Position numbers and translations under genes: made by a program. Positions 31,132 through 38,768 of a stretch of 45,526 nt of DNA are shown in pieces. Below the pieces are notes generated by a model that made no database searches, was not told the DNA's origin, and saw nothing but the letters and a program-made list of their open reading frames with translations. Each line of letters opens with the position of its first letter. Within the stretch, counting starts at the first letter, position 1. Source of the DNA: Candidatus Moraniibacteriota bacterium (GTDB taxonomy: Bacteria > Patescibacteriota > Minisyncoccia > Moranbacterales > UBA1568); contig JAAXXZ010000011.1 of assembly GCA_013334245.1 (NCBI GenBank), positions 1 to 45,526 of the forward strand, read 5' to 3'.

Positions 31132-31944
31132 ATGAAAAAATTCCTATTTCAACGTTCATTTCCGCTGGACTACGAGTTCCGGGTGGTCGAAGATCCGCTG
31201 TCCATCCATCTCTCCATCGCTCCTCAAGCATTCGAATTCTTCCGTTCAATCAAGGAACAATGGTTACGGAACTGTGAAGAGGACGGATTGGTATTCACGA
31301 CATCCGATCGCGAATTCGGATACGGCGGTATCCTGAAGGTGTGCGAGCCGCATCCATCACTTCCTCTTTTCCAGACGTACTCCTTCACGATCCCGAAGGG
31401 AATGAAGGAGCTAAGGAAACTGCAGTTGTTTTCCAGTTCGATTTCCAAATTCGTCAATCTGATGAGGATTATGGAGGATTCGCCGACGGACGCCGAAACT
31501 GGAGGATGGAAACAACTGATGACATTCGACTATATAGGTCATCCACATGGTGAGCTGGGCGAAGCAGGATTCGTGTTCACGTTCGCGCCGGAGGTGCTTG
31601 ATTTCAACGGAACGAAACTCTGGACAGATGTGAACGTCGAGTCGGTATTGAATGTCATGAGGGAGTCTTATTTCAGGATGCTTGTCATCGGAAAACGGGA
31701 GAGGCGGAACTATAGGTCTTTGGGCTTTCATTTCGGATGGTGCTACGGTAGCAAGGAGTTCATCAATCTGCGGGTTCCCGGGAATTGCGCATGCATAGGG
31801 ACGTACGAAGACAGGATCCCGGGTTGCGGACATGCGTTTTCGCCACATAATGTCGACAACTATTTCCAGCAGATTTCGCTCATGATGGGGGTCATCAAGA
31901 TAGCGAATCTGGCGCGGGAAGCATTGAGCGAAGGGCGGACTTGA
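31132..31944 (+). CDS. Hypothetical protein
   Basis: A 270-residue soluble protein that I do not recognise. It is rich in aromatic residues and mixes strands and helices; there is no signal peptide or membrane helix. The second half holds five Cys/His-bearing spots (FHFGWCYGS, GNCACIGTYEDRIPGCGHAF) that could bind a metal, but the spacing matches no known finger. GGGGGCG just before the ATG may act as a ribosome site. It has its own probable promoter and terminator. Confidence 0.55.
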   Translation: MKKFLFQRSFPLDYEFRVVEDPLSIHLSIAPQAFEFFRSIKEQWLRNCEEDGLVFTTSDREFGYGGILKVCEPHPSLPLFQTYSFTIPKGMKELRKLQLFSSSISKFVNLMRIMEDSPTDAETGGWKQLMTFDYIGHPHGELGEAGFVFTFAPEVLDFNGTKLWTDVNVESVLNVMRESYFRMLVIGKRERRNYRSLGFHFGWCYGSKEFINLRVPGNCACIGTYEDRIPGCGHAFSPHNVDNYFQQISLMMGVIKIANLAREALSEGRT

Positions 31945-31981
31945 ATGCACATGGCCGGAATGATCGATAAATCAACGCTTT

Positions 31982-32010
31982 GCGCGGTCGATTAATGGCC
32001 GCGCTTTTTT
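31982..32010 (+). terminator. Intrinsic terminator before lepA
   Basis: GCGCGG and CCGCGC form a GC-rich stem with an 11-nt loop, then TTTTTT. Confidence 0.75.
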
Positions 32011-32111
32011 GTGGAAACATGAGGAATAATCCTGTAGAATGGCTTGGAAGCGGAGCCATCTTGATTCTTTCCGTATTCACGGGTATCATTCCCTTTCCTT
32101 CCCGATCGTAG

Positions 32112-32146
32112 CTAGATTCATGCTTCCGCATTCCTGATTCTCCTCC
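32112..32146 (+). repeat. Heptamer array abutting the lepA start codon
   Basis: Five units at exact 7-nt steps: CTAGATT, CATGCTT, CCGCATT, CCTGATT, CTCCTCC. The last base touches the ATG of lepA. Unit consensus CNNNATT is the same as in front of rmlA. Confidence 0.7.
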
Positions 32147-34069
32147 ATGGACCAGCGACTTATCCGAAATTTCTGCATCATCGCGCATATCGACCACGGG
32201 AAATCGACCCTGGCCGACCGGCTTATCGAATTCACGCACACGGTGGAGGACCGGAAAATGAAGGAGCAGCTGCTTGACCAGATGGACCTGGAGCGCGAGC
32301 GCGGCATCACGATCAAGCTGCAGCCAGTCCGGATGCGGTACCGGAAGCAGATAGCAGATAACAGGGAACAGGTAACGGGGAGCGGGGAGCAGATAACAGA
32401 TAACAGTGAACAGAGAACGGGAGCGAAAACGAATGACAGCGGGCAGCCGGATATGAAGGAAGTGCAGTCGGATGCCGATTACATACTGAACCTGATCGAC
32501 ACGCCCGGACATGTGGATTTCCATTACGAGGTCTCACGTTCCCTTGCCGCCGTGGAAGGGGCGGTGTTGCTCGTCGATGCGACGAAAGGCGTGCAGGCGC
32601 AGACGCTTGCGAACCTGTATCTCGCCATCGAGCAGGGGCTGGAAATCATTCCGGTCGTGAATAAGATCGATCTGCCGAACGCACAGGTGGACAAGACGAA
32701 GAAGGAGATCGTGCACATCCTCGGTTGTTCGGAAGACGATATCCTGCTCGCCTCGGGGAAGACGGGAATCGGCGTGCGCGAAATCCTGGACCGTATCGTG
32801 GAACGCGTTCCGTCTCCGAAGGGCGATGCCGGCAAACCGCTTCGCGCCCTCATTTTCGACTCCGTCTACGATACCTACAAGGGGGTCGTCGCATATGTCC
32901 GTCTGGTCGATGGGACCGTCTCCCGGGATACGTCCCTTCATATGATCGGCACCGGGGAGGGGAGTCTCGCGATCGAGGTCGGAACCTTTCATCCGCAGCT
33001 CGTGACCGCGAAGGAACTTTCGGCCGGGGATATCGGCTATATCGCGACGGGCCTGAAGGAAGTCGCCCATTGCCGCGTCGGCGATACCGTCACGGTGCGT
33101 CCGAGGGAACGAGAGAAGCTTGCCGTGGAAGCGCTGCCCGGATATCGCGAGATGAAGCCGGTCGTGTATGCGAGCTTTTATCCCGTCGAGGGTGACGAAT
33201 ACGGTCTCATGCGCGACGCACTCGACAAGCTTCGGCTCAACGATGCCGCGTTCGTGTTCGAGCCCGAATCGAACCAGGCGCTCGGTCGCGGATTCCGTTG
33301 CGGATTTCTGGGTCTCCTGCATATGGAGATCATCCAGGAACGTCTCCGGCGCGAGTTCGGCATGGAGCCGACCATCACGACCCCGTCGGTCGTGTACGAG
33401 CTGCAGCTTCGGGGAGGGGACCGCGTGCCGATGTACGCCCCTTCGGACATGCCGGACCCGGCGGGCATCGAGAAGATATTCGAACCGTACGTCGAGCTTT
33501 CCATCGTCGTGCCGAGCGAGTACCTCGGGAACGTCATGAACCTTTCCCAGTCCATCCGTGCGGAGTATAAGAATACGGAGTACATAGATGCGGAGCGCGT
33601 CCTCCTCGTCTTTCACGCCCCGCTCATGGACGTGATCGTCAACTTCCACGATGAACTCAAAAGCGCCACGGCGGGCTATGCTTCCATGAACTACGAACCG
33701 ATAGGCTATCGGGAAAGTGACGTGGTCAAGCTTGATATCCTGGTCGCCGGTGATCGTGTGGACGCGTTTTCCCGGATGATACCCAAGGCGCGCGCGTTCG
33801 ACGAGGGGAAGCGGACGACCGAGAAGCTCAAGGACGCGATTCCGCGTCAGAACTTCGCGGTAGCGATTCAGGCGACCATCGGTGGCAAAGTCATCGCCCG
33901 GTCGACGATTTCGGCGTTCCGAAAGGATGTGACCGCCAAGCTCTATGGCGGTGACTTCTCACGAAAAAAGAAGCTGCTCGAGAAGCAGAAAAAAGGGAAA
34001 AAACGCATGGAGTCCCTTGGTCGCGTTTCCATCCCGTCCGAGGCCTTTCTGGCCATCCTGAAGAAATGA
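32147..34069 (+). CDS. lepA: Elongation factor 4 (LepA) with a repeat-derived insertion
   Basis: A 640-residue translational GTPase (usual length about 600). Motifs: AHIDHGKST (G1, residues 13-21), RGITIK (G2), DTPGHVDF (G3), NKID (G4), then the EF-G-like domains and the LepA-specific C-terminus. LepA acts on the ribosome in translation or assembly. Odd: between Y65 and Y112, where E. coli has about 8 residues, there are about 46, made of four 7-residue repeats (KQIADNR, EQVTGSG, EQITDNS, EQRTGAK) and a polar tail. The insert is encoded by an in-frame heptamer array. All catalytic motifs are intact, so the protein is probably functional. Confidence 0.95.
   Translation: MDQRLIRNFCIIAHIDHGKSTLADRLIEFTHTVEDRKMKEQLLDQMDLERERGITIKLQPVRMRYRKQIADNREQVTGSGEQITDNSEQRTGAKTNDSGQPDMKEVQSDADYILNLIDTPGHVDFHYEVSRSLAAVEGAVLLVDATKGVQAQTLANLYLAIEQGLEIIPVVNKIDLPNAQVDKTKKEIVHILGCSEDDILLASGKTGIGVREILDRIVERVPSPKGDAGKPLRALIFDSVYDTYKGVVAYVRLVDGTVSRDTSLHMIGTGEGSLAIEVGTFHPQLVTAKELSAGDIGYIATGLKEVAHCRVGDTVTVRPREREKLAVEALPGYREMKPVVYASFYPVEGDEYGLMRDALDKLRLNDAAFVFEPESNQALGRGFRCGFLGLLHMEIIQERLRREFGMEPTITTPSVVYELQLRGGDRVPMYAPSDMPDPAGIEKIFEPYVELSIVVPSEYLGNVMNLSQSIRAEYKNTEYIDAERVLLVFHAPLMDVIVNFHDELKSATAGYASMNYEPIGYRESDVVKLDILVAGDRVDAFSRMIPKARAFDEGKRTTEKLKDAIPRQNFAVAIQATIGGKVIARSTISAFRKDVTAKLYGGDFSRKKKLLEKQKKGKKRMESLGRVSIPSEAFLAILKK
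32346..32422 (+). repeat. Eleven-unit heptamer array inside the lepA coding region
   Basis: Eleven consecutive 7-nt units fit the pattern A-[AG]-C-[AG]-G-N-N without a break: AGCAGAT twice, AACAGGG, AACAGGT, AACGGGG, AGCGGGG, AGCAGAT, AACAGAT, AACAGTG, AACAGAG, AACGGGA. Three units equal seven codons, so the array encodes a heptapeptide repeat without changing the frame. Confidence 0.88.
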
Positions 34070-34172
34070 TGCGACCGCCGTGTCGGATGAACACGGATTT
34101 CTTCGTCGTCCCCGTTCGGAATACGGCTTCGGATACCGTCTTGGTGTCCTTGTTTGGCCGTCGCGAACCGTT

Positions 34173-34200
34173 TTGACCTTTCCATGCCCGGGGGTATAAT
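34173..34200 (+). promoter_or_regulatory. Promoter of thioredoxin
   Basis: TTGACC (34173-34178), 16-bp spacer, TATAAT (34195-34200), about 67 bp before the trxA ATG. The leader contains a modest GC-rich hairpin (CCGCGGTCTCCCGAAGCGGG). Confidence 0.7.
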
Positions 34201-34267
34201 GGAGTCGTAAACATTTGAACGGTGTACCGCGGTCTCCCGAAGCGGGCGTCCTGGTCCGATCATCCTT

Positions 34268-34579
34268 ATGGAATTGAATCTTACCGACAAGAATTTCGAG
34301 ACGGAAGTCATCAAGAGCGACGTTCCGGTCCTCGTCGATTTTTTCGCGCCGTGGTGCGGTCCGTGCCAGATGCTTGGGACGGTCGTTGACAAGCTCGCGG
34401 CAGAGGTGTCGGGAGCGAAAGTCGCCAAACTGAATGTCGATGAGAATCCCGATACGGCCGCGGCATACGATATCATGTCCATTCCGACCATAAAGATCTT
34501 CAAGGGTGGCAAAGTGGTGAAGGAGTTCAACGGCGTCCAGTCCAAGGACAAGCTGAAGGAGGAGTTGGAAAGCGCGTAA
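34268..34579 (+). CDS. trxA: Thioredoxin
   Basis: A 103-residue thioredoxin with the active site W29-C-G-P-C33, FFAPWCGPCQML before helix 2, KLNVDENPDTAAAYDIMSIPTI with the conserved cis-Pro, and a normal length. It reduces protein disulfides in the cytoplasm. It has its own promoter. No thioredoxin reductase is in the window. Confidence 0.95.
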   Translation: MELNLTDKNFETEVIKSDVPVLVDFFAPWCGPCQMLGTVVDKLAAEVSGAKVAKLNVDENPDTAAAYDIMSIPTIKIFKGGKVVKEFNGVQSKDKLKEELESA

Positions 34580-34643
34580 AGCCCGTCGGTTCCGTCCGAT
34601 GCGTGCATACCTGTTTCGAAGCGGAGAAACATAAAACAATCAT

Positions 34644-35084
34644 ATGAAGATATTCCGAGAGAGGATCGAGTTCGAGACCAAGACGCAGATCGAGTTCGTG
34701 AACATCACGGACAAGGTGTCGGAGGTCATCGACAAGTCGGGAGTCCGGGAGGGTGTCGTCATTATCTTCTCGCCGCATACGACGATGAGCGTGACGATCA
34801 ATCATGACGAGCCGCTGCTCCTGCAGGACTTCATGCGCGTGCTGTACAAGGCGGCTCCGGTCGACGATCAGTATACGCACGACCTGTTCGAGCTTTCGCG
34901 GGGAACGAAATCCGACGGACGATCGAACGGACACTCGCATTGCAAGGCGCTCCTGCTCGGAGCGAGCGAAACGATTCCGGTGGAGCGGGGGCACTTGCTG
35001 CTTACCGAGCTTCAGACGGTTTTCGCGGTCGAGTTCGACGGATCGCGGAAGCGTGACGTGATCGTTCAGGTCATGGGCGAGTAG
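34644..35084 (+). CDS. yjbQ: YjbQ family protein (UPF0047)
   Basis: A 146-residue member of the UPF0047/YjbQ family. Hallmarks: GVVIIFSPHTTMSVTINHDEP and the histidine-containing region GHSHCKALLLGASETIPVERGHLLL, with the C-terminal VFAVEFDGSRKRDVIVQVMG. Members form trimers with a metal-site-like His cluster and some have weak thiamine-phosphate-synthase activity, but the true role is unknown. It lies 64 bp after trxA. Confidence 0.88.
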   Translation: MKIFRERIEFETKTQIEFVNITDKVSEVIDKSGVREGVVIIFSPHTTMSVTINHDEPLLLQDFMRVLYKAAPVDDQYTHDLFELSRGTKSDGRSNGHSHCKALLLGASETIPVERGHLLLTELQTVFAVEFDGSRKRDVIVQVMGE

Positions 35085-35159
35085 GCCGCCCGGTCCCTCC
35101 CGGAAAATGGATTCGGTTCCGTGGGTCGTTTCCGATGTTTCATGTTTTTGGCACCCGCT

Positions 35160-35789
35160 ATGAGTCGTCTCATCAACATGCTTATCACGCAGGGATATCT
35201 CAAGTCCGATGCCCTGATCGAAGCGTTCAGTCATATCCGCCGCGAGGATTTCGTTCCGGAAGAGCTTGCAGCCGAGGCGGAAACGAATATTCCTCTTCCG
35301 ATAGGCTACGGCCAGACGATTTCCCAGCCGCTTACGGTCGCGGTCATGTTGGAGCTTCTCGACGTGAAGGCGGGCCAGAAAGTCCTTGATGTCGGCAGCG
35401 GTTCCGGCTGGTCCTCGGCCCTTTTGGGGTACGCCGTCGGGGAAGAAGGACTTGTCGTCGCCATCGAGCGGATACCGGAACTGTACGATTTCGGAAAAAA
35501 GAATATCGACAAGTTCGGATTCGTAAGTCTCAAGCGGGTGAAGTGCGTCCTTGGAAACGGAGCGGACGGGTATCCGGAGGAAGCGCCGTATGATCGCATA
35601 CTCGTCTCCGCTTCTTCGGAAGAGATTCCCGAAGCGTACAAGAAGCAGCTTGCCGTCGGCGGGAAGATGGTCATCCCGATATACAACTCGCTCGCGTATA
35701 TCGAAAAGCGCGGCGAGGACGATTTTTACATCGAACGGTTTCCCGGATTCGTGTTCGTCCCGCTCATCGAGAACTCGTCGTCCATCTGA
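35160..35789 (+). CDS. pcm: Protein-L-isoaspartate O-methyltransferase
   Basis: A 209-residue SAM-dependent methyltransferase that starts repair of isoaspartyl residues in aged proteins. Signature segments: HIRREDFVPEELAAEAETNIPLPIGYGQTISQP (the Pcm-specific substrate loop), VLDVGSGSGWSSALL (SAM motif I), VVAIERIPEL, and APYDRILVSASSEEIPEAY. The start is ATG 35160; the track's start 39 bp earlier adds residues unlike the family. It is in line with yjbQ and mltG. Confidence 0.88.
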   Translation: MSRLINMLITQGYLKSDALIEAFSHIRREDFVPEELAAEAETNIPLPIGYGQTISQPLTVAVMLELLDVKAGQKVLDVGSGSGWSSALLGYAVGEEGLVVAIERIPELYDFGKKNIDKFGFVSLKRVKCVLGNGADGYPEEAPYDRILVSASSEEIPEAYKKQLAVGGKMVIPIYNSLAYIEKRGEDDFYIERFPGFVFVPLIENSSSI

Positions 35790-35831
35790 ACGGGGCGTCC
35801 GTACGAACGGTAATTTCTGAAACATCGAGTC

Positions 35832-36896
35832 ATGGAACAGTCGGATTCCGCATCGGAAACGGTCGTCAAAAAGAAAGGCATGTCGCGGACGATCGGGATG
35901 GTTGCGGTTTTTTTTGTCGCGATAGCCGTTGTCATCGTCGTCGGATTCCTTTCGTTGAAACGCAGTGTCGATACATTCCGCGGAAGTCGCCAGGATGCCG
36001 TCGTCGTAACGTTCGGTGAACGGGAGAGCGCGGTCGCGCTCGCCACCGAACTTCGGAAGGCCGGGATAATCCGATCCGAACTCCCGTTCCTGTATTACCT
36101 GTTCCGCGAAGACCTTCGGACGAAACTGAAAGCGGGAAACTATTCGTTGAGCGGGACCATGCCGATACGGGATATCGTCGCGAAGATCGTCCGTGGGGAG
36201 ACGGTCGAGAAGGGGATCAAGGTTACGTTTCCCGAGGGTATGACCGCGGCGGAGATGGCGGCACGTCTTGATGCGAACGGATTGCCCGGAGCGGCGTTTC
36301 TCAGTCTGGTCACGTATCCCGATGCCGCGCTTCGGGGCCGATATCCGTTTCTCGCGAGTCTTCCTGTCAGCGCGACGCTCGAGGGGTTTCTCTTCCCGGA
36401 CACGTACTTCTTCGACCCGAAGCTCGGGGCGGATGCGATCATCGCGAAAATGCTCGACGGATTCAGGGCTCGCGCGGCGCCGATGTTGTCCGGAGTGACC
36501 GTCGACAAGCGGTATGCGTCGCTCATACTCGCGAGTATCGTCGAGATGGAAGTGCGGACGGACGCGGACCGGAAAACGGTCGCGGACCTGTTTCTTCGCC
36601 GCATCGCCTCGGGCATGCCGCTTCAGAGTGACGCGACGGTGCGATATGCGCTCGGCGAGACAAAGGTGAAGCACTCGCTCGAGGATATCGCCATCGATTC
36701 CCCATACAATACGTACCAGTACAAGGGGCTTCCTCCTGGACCGATCTCGAACCCGGGTGTTTCCTCGATCGGGGCGGTTCTCGATCCTACGCCGAACCGG
36801 TATCTGTATTTTCTCAACAATCCCGATACCGGCCAGACCATATTTTCCGAGACGTTCGAAGAACATGTCGCGAACAAGGCGAAAAACGGACTTTGA
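35832..36896 (+). CDS. mltG: Endolytic murein transglycosylase MltG
   Basis: A 354-residue YceG/MltG protein: cytoplasmic N-terminus, one membrane helix (about 20-42), a LysM-like region, then the transglycosylase domain. Motifs: LEGFLFPDTYFFDP, ASIVEMEV with the catalytic Glu, PLQSDATVRYAL and SPYNTYQYKGLPPGPISNPG. It cuts nascent glycan strands to end peptidoglycan chains. The catalytic loop reads EMEV where EKEA/EKET is usual, but the Glu is kept. A heptamer array follows its stop directly. Confidence 0.93.
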   Translation: MEQSDSASETVVKKKGMSRTIGMVAVFFVAIAVVIVVGFLSLKRSVDTFRGSRQDAVVVTFGERESAVALATELRKAGIIRSELPFLYYLFREDLRTKLKAGNYSLSGTMPIRDIVAKIVRGETVEKGIKVTFPEGMTAAEMAARLDANGLPGAAFLSLVTYPDAALRGRYPFLASLPVSATLEGFLFPDTYFFDPKLGADAIIAKMLDGFRARAAPMLSGVTVDKRYASLILASIVEMEVRTDADRKTVADLFLRRIASGMPLQSDATVRYALGETKVKHSLEDIAIDSPYNTYQYKGLPPGPISNPGVSSIGAVLDPTPNRYLYFLNNPDTGQTIFSETFEEHVANKAKNGL

Positions 36897-36897
36897 A

Positions 36898-36933
36898 CAG
36901 TCACAAGTAGAAAAGTCAGAAGTCAAAAAGAGG
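36898..36933 (+). repeat. Heptamer array after mltG
   Basis: Units spaced 7 nt with an AGT core (AGTCACA, AGTAGAA, AAGTCAG, AAGTCAA, AAAGAGG), with a one-base phase slip in the middle. It starts at the mltG stop codon and matches the AAGTCNA family after murJ and rnhA. Confidence 0.6.
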
Positions 36934-36954
36934 TTTTGAATTTTTGAAATGGCG

Positions 36955-37005
36955 GGAAACAGAAAACCCGCTACACGTATGCAGAGGATTCTCTGTGTAG
37001 CGGGT
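36955..37005 (-). terminator. Terminator of the - strand gene
   Basis: ACCCGCTACAC (36966-36976) and its exact complement (36995-37005) form an 11-bp stem with a small inner AGAG/CTCT hairpin. On the - strand it is followed by TTTTCTGTTT, and it lies 4 bp after the - strand stop codon. Confidence 0.8.
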
Positions 37006-37008
37006 GCG

Positions 37009-37353
37009 TTACATGACGATGTCGTCGGGATGCGTCGCGGAGATAAAGAGCTGCACGTTCGGACGAGTTTTCCCAGAGCGCTCGAGAGCGTCGCAAACCG
37101 CGGTCCGGACCAGGTCACCAAGCATCCGGCGTTCGAAGGGCTGCATCCTTTCTGGGAGATGCATGATTTCGACGTAAACCTCATCCCCCAATCCGTAAGA
37201 CATCATGTCGGAAGGGAAGAGGTTTAGCATGTCTCTTTCCGATTGCACGCCAGAACTCGGCGTCGACACGACCGCCTTCACGATCGAATTGTGCAAGTCG
37301 TTCAGCGCCCGCTCATCGAGCGGGGGCAGGCACCATGTTCTGTTGACGATCAT
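37009..37353 (-). CDS. Small conserved-looking protein, possibly tautomerase-like
   Basis: A 114-residue protein, the only convincing protein gene on the - strand. It has a full set of signals: consensus promoter, AAAGGAG 9 nt before the ATG, and a strong terminator. The sequence (NRTWCLPPLDERALNDLHNSIVKAVV, SERDMLNLFPSDMMSYGLGDEVYVEI, LPERMQPFERRMLGDLV) resembles small CPR proteins with a 4-oxalocrotonate-tautomerase/MIF-like strand-helix-strand pattern; this is from memory and weak, and the N-terminal catalytic Pro of tautomerases is not at residue 2. It is divergent from dnaJ across a CIRCE site, so it may be a stress gene. Confidence 0.7.
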   Translation of the reverse strand: MIVNRTWCLPPLDERALNDLHNSIVKAVVSTPSSGVQSERDMLNLFPSDMMSYGLGDEVYVEIMHLPERMQPFERRMLGDLVRTAVCDALERSGKTRPNVQLFISATHPDDIVM

Positions 37354-37430
37354 TTTTTCTATCTCCTTTGCTGACGAAGTGATTTCTGCAGCATTAATGT
37401 TTTGAAGTTACTTGTCCACTTTTCAAGTAA

Positions 37431-37459
37431 ATTATAATACAGAATTAAATAAATGTCAA
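37431..37459 (-). promoter_or_regulatory. Perfect consensus sigma-70 promoter for the - strand gene
   Basis: TTGACA (37459-37454), exactly 17 bp, TATAAT (37436-37431) on the - strand. It is the only promoter in the window that matches both consensus boxes fully at the ideal spacing. It lies 18 bp from the CIRCE element. Confidence 0.85.
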
Positions 37460-37460
37460 A

Positions 37461-37466
37461 TATACT
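37461..37466 (+). promoter_or_regulatory. Promoter -10 box for dnaJ
   Basis: TATACT on the + strand, just before the CIRCE element; a start near 37473 would place CIRCE at the beginning of the transcript, the usual arrangement for HrcA repression. The -35 is not clear and the region overlaps the divergent promoter. Confidence 0.45.
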
Positions 37467-37477
37467 GATAAAGGAGA

Positions 37478-37504
37478 TTAGCACTCTCTTGTTGGGATTG
37501 CTAA
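37478..37504 (+). promoter_or_regulatory. CIRCE element (HrcA operator)
   Basis: TTAGCACTC, 9 nt, GATTGCTAA. This matches the CIRCE consensus (TTAGCACTC-N9-GAGTGCTAA) at 17 of 18 arm positions with exact spacing. HrcA binds CIRCE to repress groE and dnaK operons. It lies 56 bp before the dnaJ ATG and between the divergent promoters. hrcA is not in the window. Confidence 0.85.
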
Positions 37505-37560
37505 TCTTTTCATTTCGCGTTACAGTAGAGGGGATTCAATTCTTCCAAAGATGACGACGT

Positions 37561-38652
37561 ATGGCGAACAAGGACTATTATTCCATTCTCGGTGTGCCGA
37601 GAGACGCGTCTTCGGACGATATTAAGAAAGCGTTCCGGAAACTCGCGCACAAGCACCATCCCGACAAACAGGGTGGCGACGAGGCGAAGTTCAAGGAGGC
37701 GAACGAAGCCTACGGAGTGCTATCTGATCCGGAGAAGCGTAAGCGATACGATCAGTTCGGGTCGGCGGAAGGGCCGGCCGGTTTCGGGGGTTTCAATGGT
37801 AACGGCGCCGGCGGTTTCGATTTCGGAGATTTCCAATTCGGCGGGGGCGCCGGCGGATTCGAGGATCTCTTTTCGGACATATTCAGCGGCGGTTATTCGG
37901 GCGCGCGGTCACGTGGTCCCCGCGCCGGATCCGATATCCAGGTGGATGTCGAGATCCCTTTCATGGATATGGTAAGCGGAACCGATAGGACGGTGCGACT
38001 TCGCAAGACCGTATCCTGTTCGGACTGTGACGGTTCCGGGGGGAAGAAGGGTTCGAAAGAGATTTCCTGTAAGGAATGCGGAGGGTCCGGCCAGGTCCGG
38101 CAGACGGTGAGGAGCATACTCGGGACATTCGCCCAGGTGACACAGTGTCCGAAGTGTCATGGGAAAGGCAAATGGTACGAGGAAGATTGTCAGAGGTGTC
38201 ACGGATCGGGACGGGTGACCGGTGAAGAGGAAGTGCTGGTCAGGATTCCAGCGGGTATCGATGACGGGCAGGTCATATCCGTCCCCGGAAAGGGTGCGGC
38301 CGGTGAACCCGGAGCACCTGCCGGAGATCTCTATGTCGCCGTACACGTGATCCCACATCCTTCTTTCGAACGTCGAGGGGAGAGCATCCTCTCCAGACTT
38401 CAAATCTCGTTCGCGCAGGCGGCGCTTGGGGATACCGTGTCCGTCGAAACGGTCGGCGGTCCGGTACGGATGAAAGTGCCCGCCGGAACGCAGCCCGGCG
38501 AAGTGTTCCGTATAAAAGGAAAAGGCCTTCGGAGTGTCAGGGGATTCGGACAGGGCGACCATCTGGTGACGGTCTCCGTCGTTGTCCCGAAGCATGTCTC
38601 CGGCAAGGAAAAGAAACTGATTGAGGATCTCCGCGGTCTTGAGCGGAAGTGA
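37561..38652 (+). CDS. dnaJ: Chaperone DnaJ (type I Hsp40)
   Basis: A 363-residue type I Hsp40 co-chaperone of DnaK. The J domain (1-70) has the HPD motif in [10 protein letters not shown]; a Gly/Phe-rich linker follows (about 75-115); the zinc-binding domain has four CxxCxGxG repeats ([32 protein letters not shown]); then the client-binding C-terminal domains. All parts are intact. dnaK and grpE are not adjacent. Control by HrcA through CIRCE is expected, and a strong terminator ends the transcript. Confidence 0.96.
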   Translation: MANKDYYSILGVPRDASSDDIKKAFRKLAHKHHPDKQGGDEAKFKEANEAYGVLSDPEKRKRYDQFGSAEGPAGFGGFNGNGAGGFDFGDFQFGGGAGGFEDLFSDIFSGGYSGARSRGPRAGSDIQVDVEIPFMDMVSGTDRTVRLRKTVSCSDCDGSGGKKGSKEISCKECGGSGQVRQTVRSILGTFAQVTQCPKCHGKGKWYEEDCQRCHGSGRVTGEEEVLVRIPAGIDDGQVISVPGKGAAGEPGAPAGDLYVAVHVIPHPSFERRGESILSRLQISFAQAALGDTVSVETVGGPVRMKVPAGTQPGEVFRIKGKGLRSVRGFGQGDHLVTVSVVVPKHVSGKEKKLIEDLRGLERK

Positions 38653-38685
38653 TAGTGGCGTGAACGCGACTTCGGTTATCGCTTG

Positions 38686-38714
38686 AACCGGCCCATGAAA
38701 CGGGCCGGTTTTTC
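38686..38714 (+). terminator. Intrinsic terminator of dnaJ
   Basis: AACCGGCCC and GGGCCGGTT form a perfect 9-bp stem with a 7-nt loop (ATGAAAC), followed by TTT. Confidence 0.88.
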
Positions 38715-38731
38715 CATCCGTCGTCCTTTTC

Positions 38732-38740
38732 TGATATAAT
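38732..38740 (+). promoter_or_regulatory. Extended -10 promoter of the receiver-like gene
   Basis: TGATATAAT, a perfect -10 with the TGn extension, 28 bp before ATG 38769. The -35 region is weak, as is common with extended -10 promoters. Confidence 0.6.
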
Positions 38741-38768
38741 CTACCCGTAAGCGCTTTCATCGTTGCGT

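Noticed and set aside
34527-37184. 885-residue ORF on the - strand, and similar long - strand ORFs (28158-29984, 8531-9892, 11338-12513, 25625-26974)
   Set aside because: They lie opposite clear + strand genes (yjbQ, pcm, mltG; murJ; pepA; rsmH; the glycosyltransferase/DUF4012). Their products are Arg/His/Asp-rich without motifs, as expected for shadows in GC-rich DNA.
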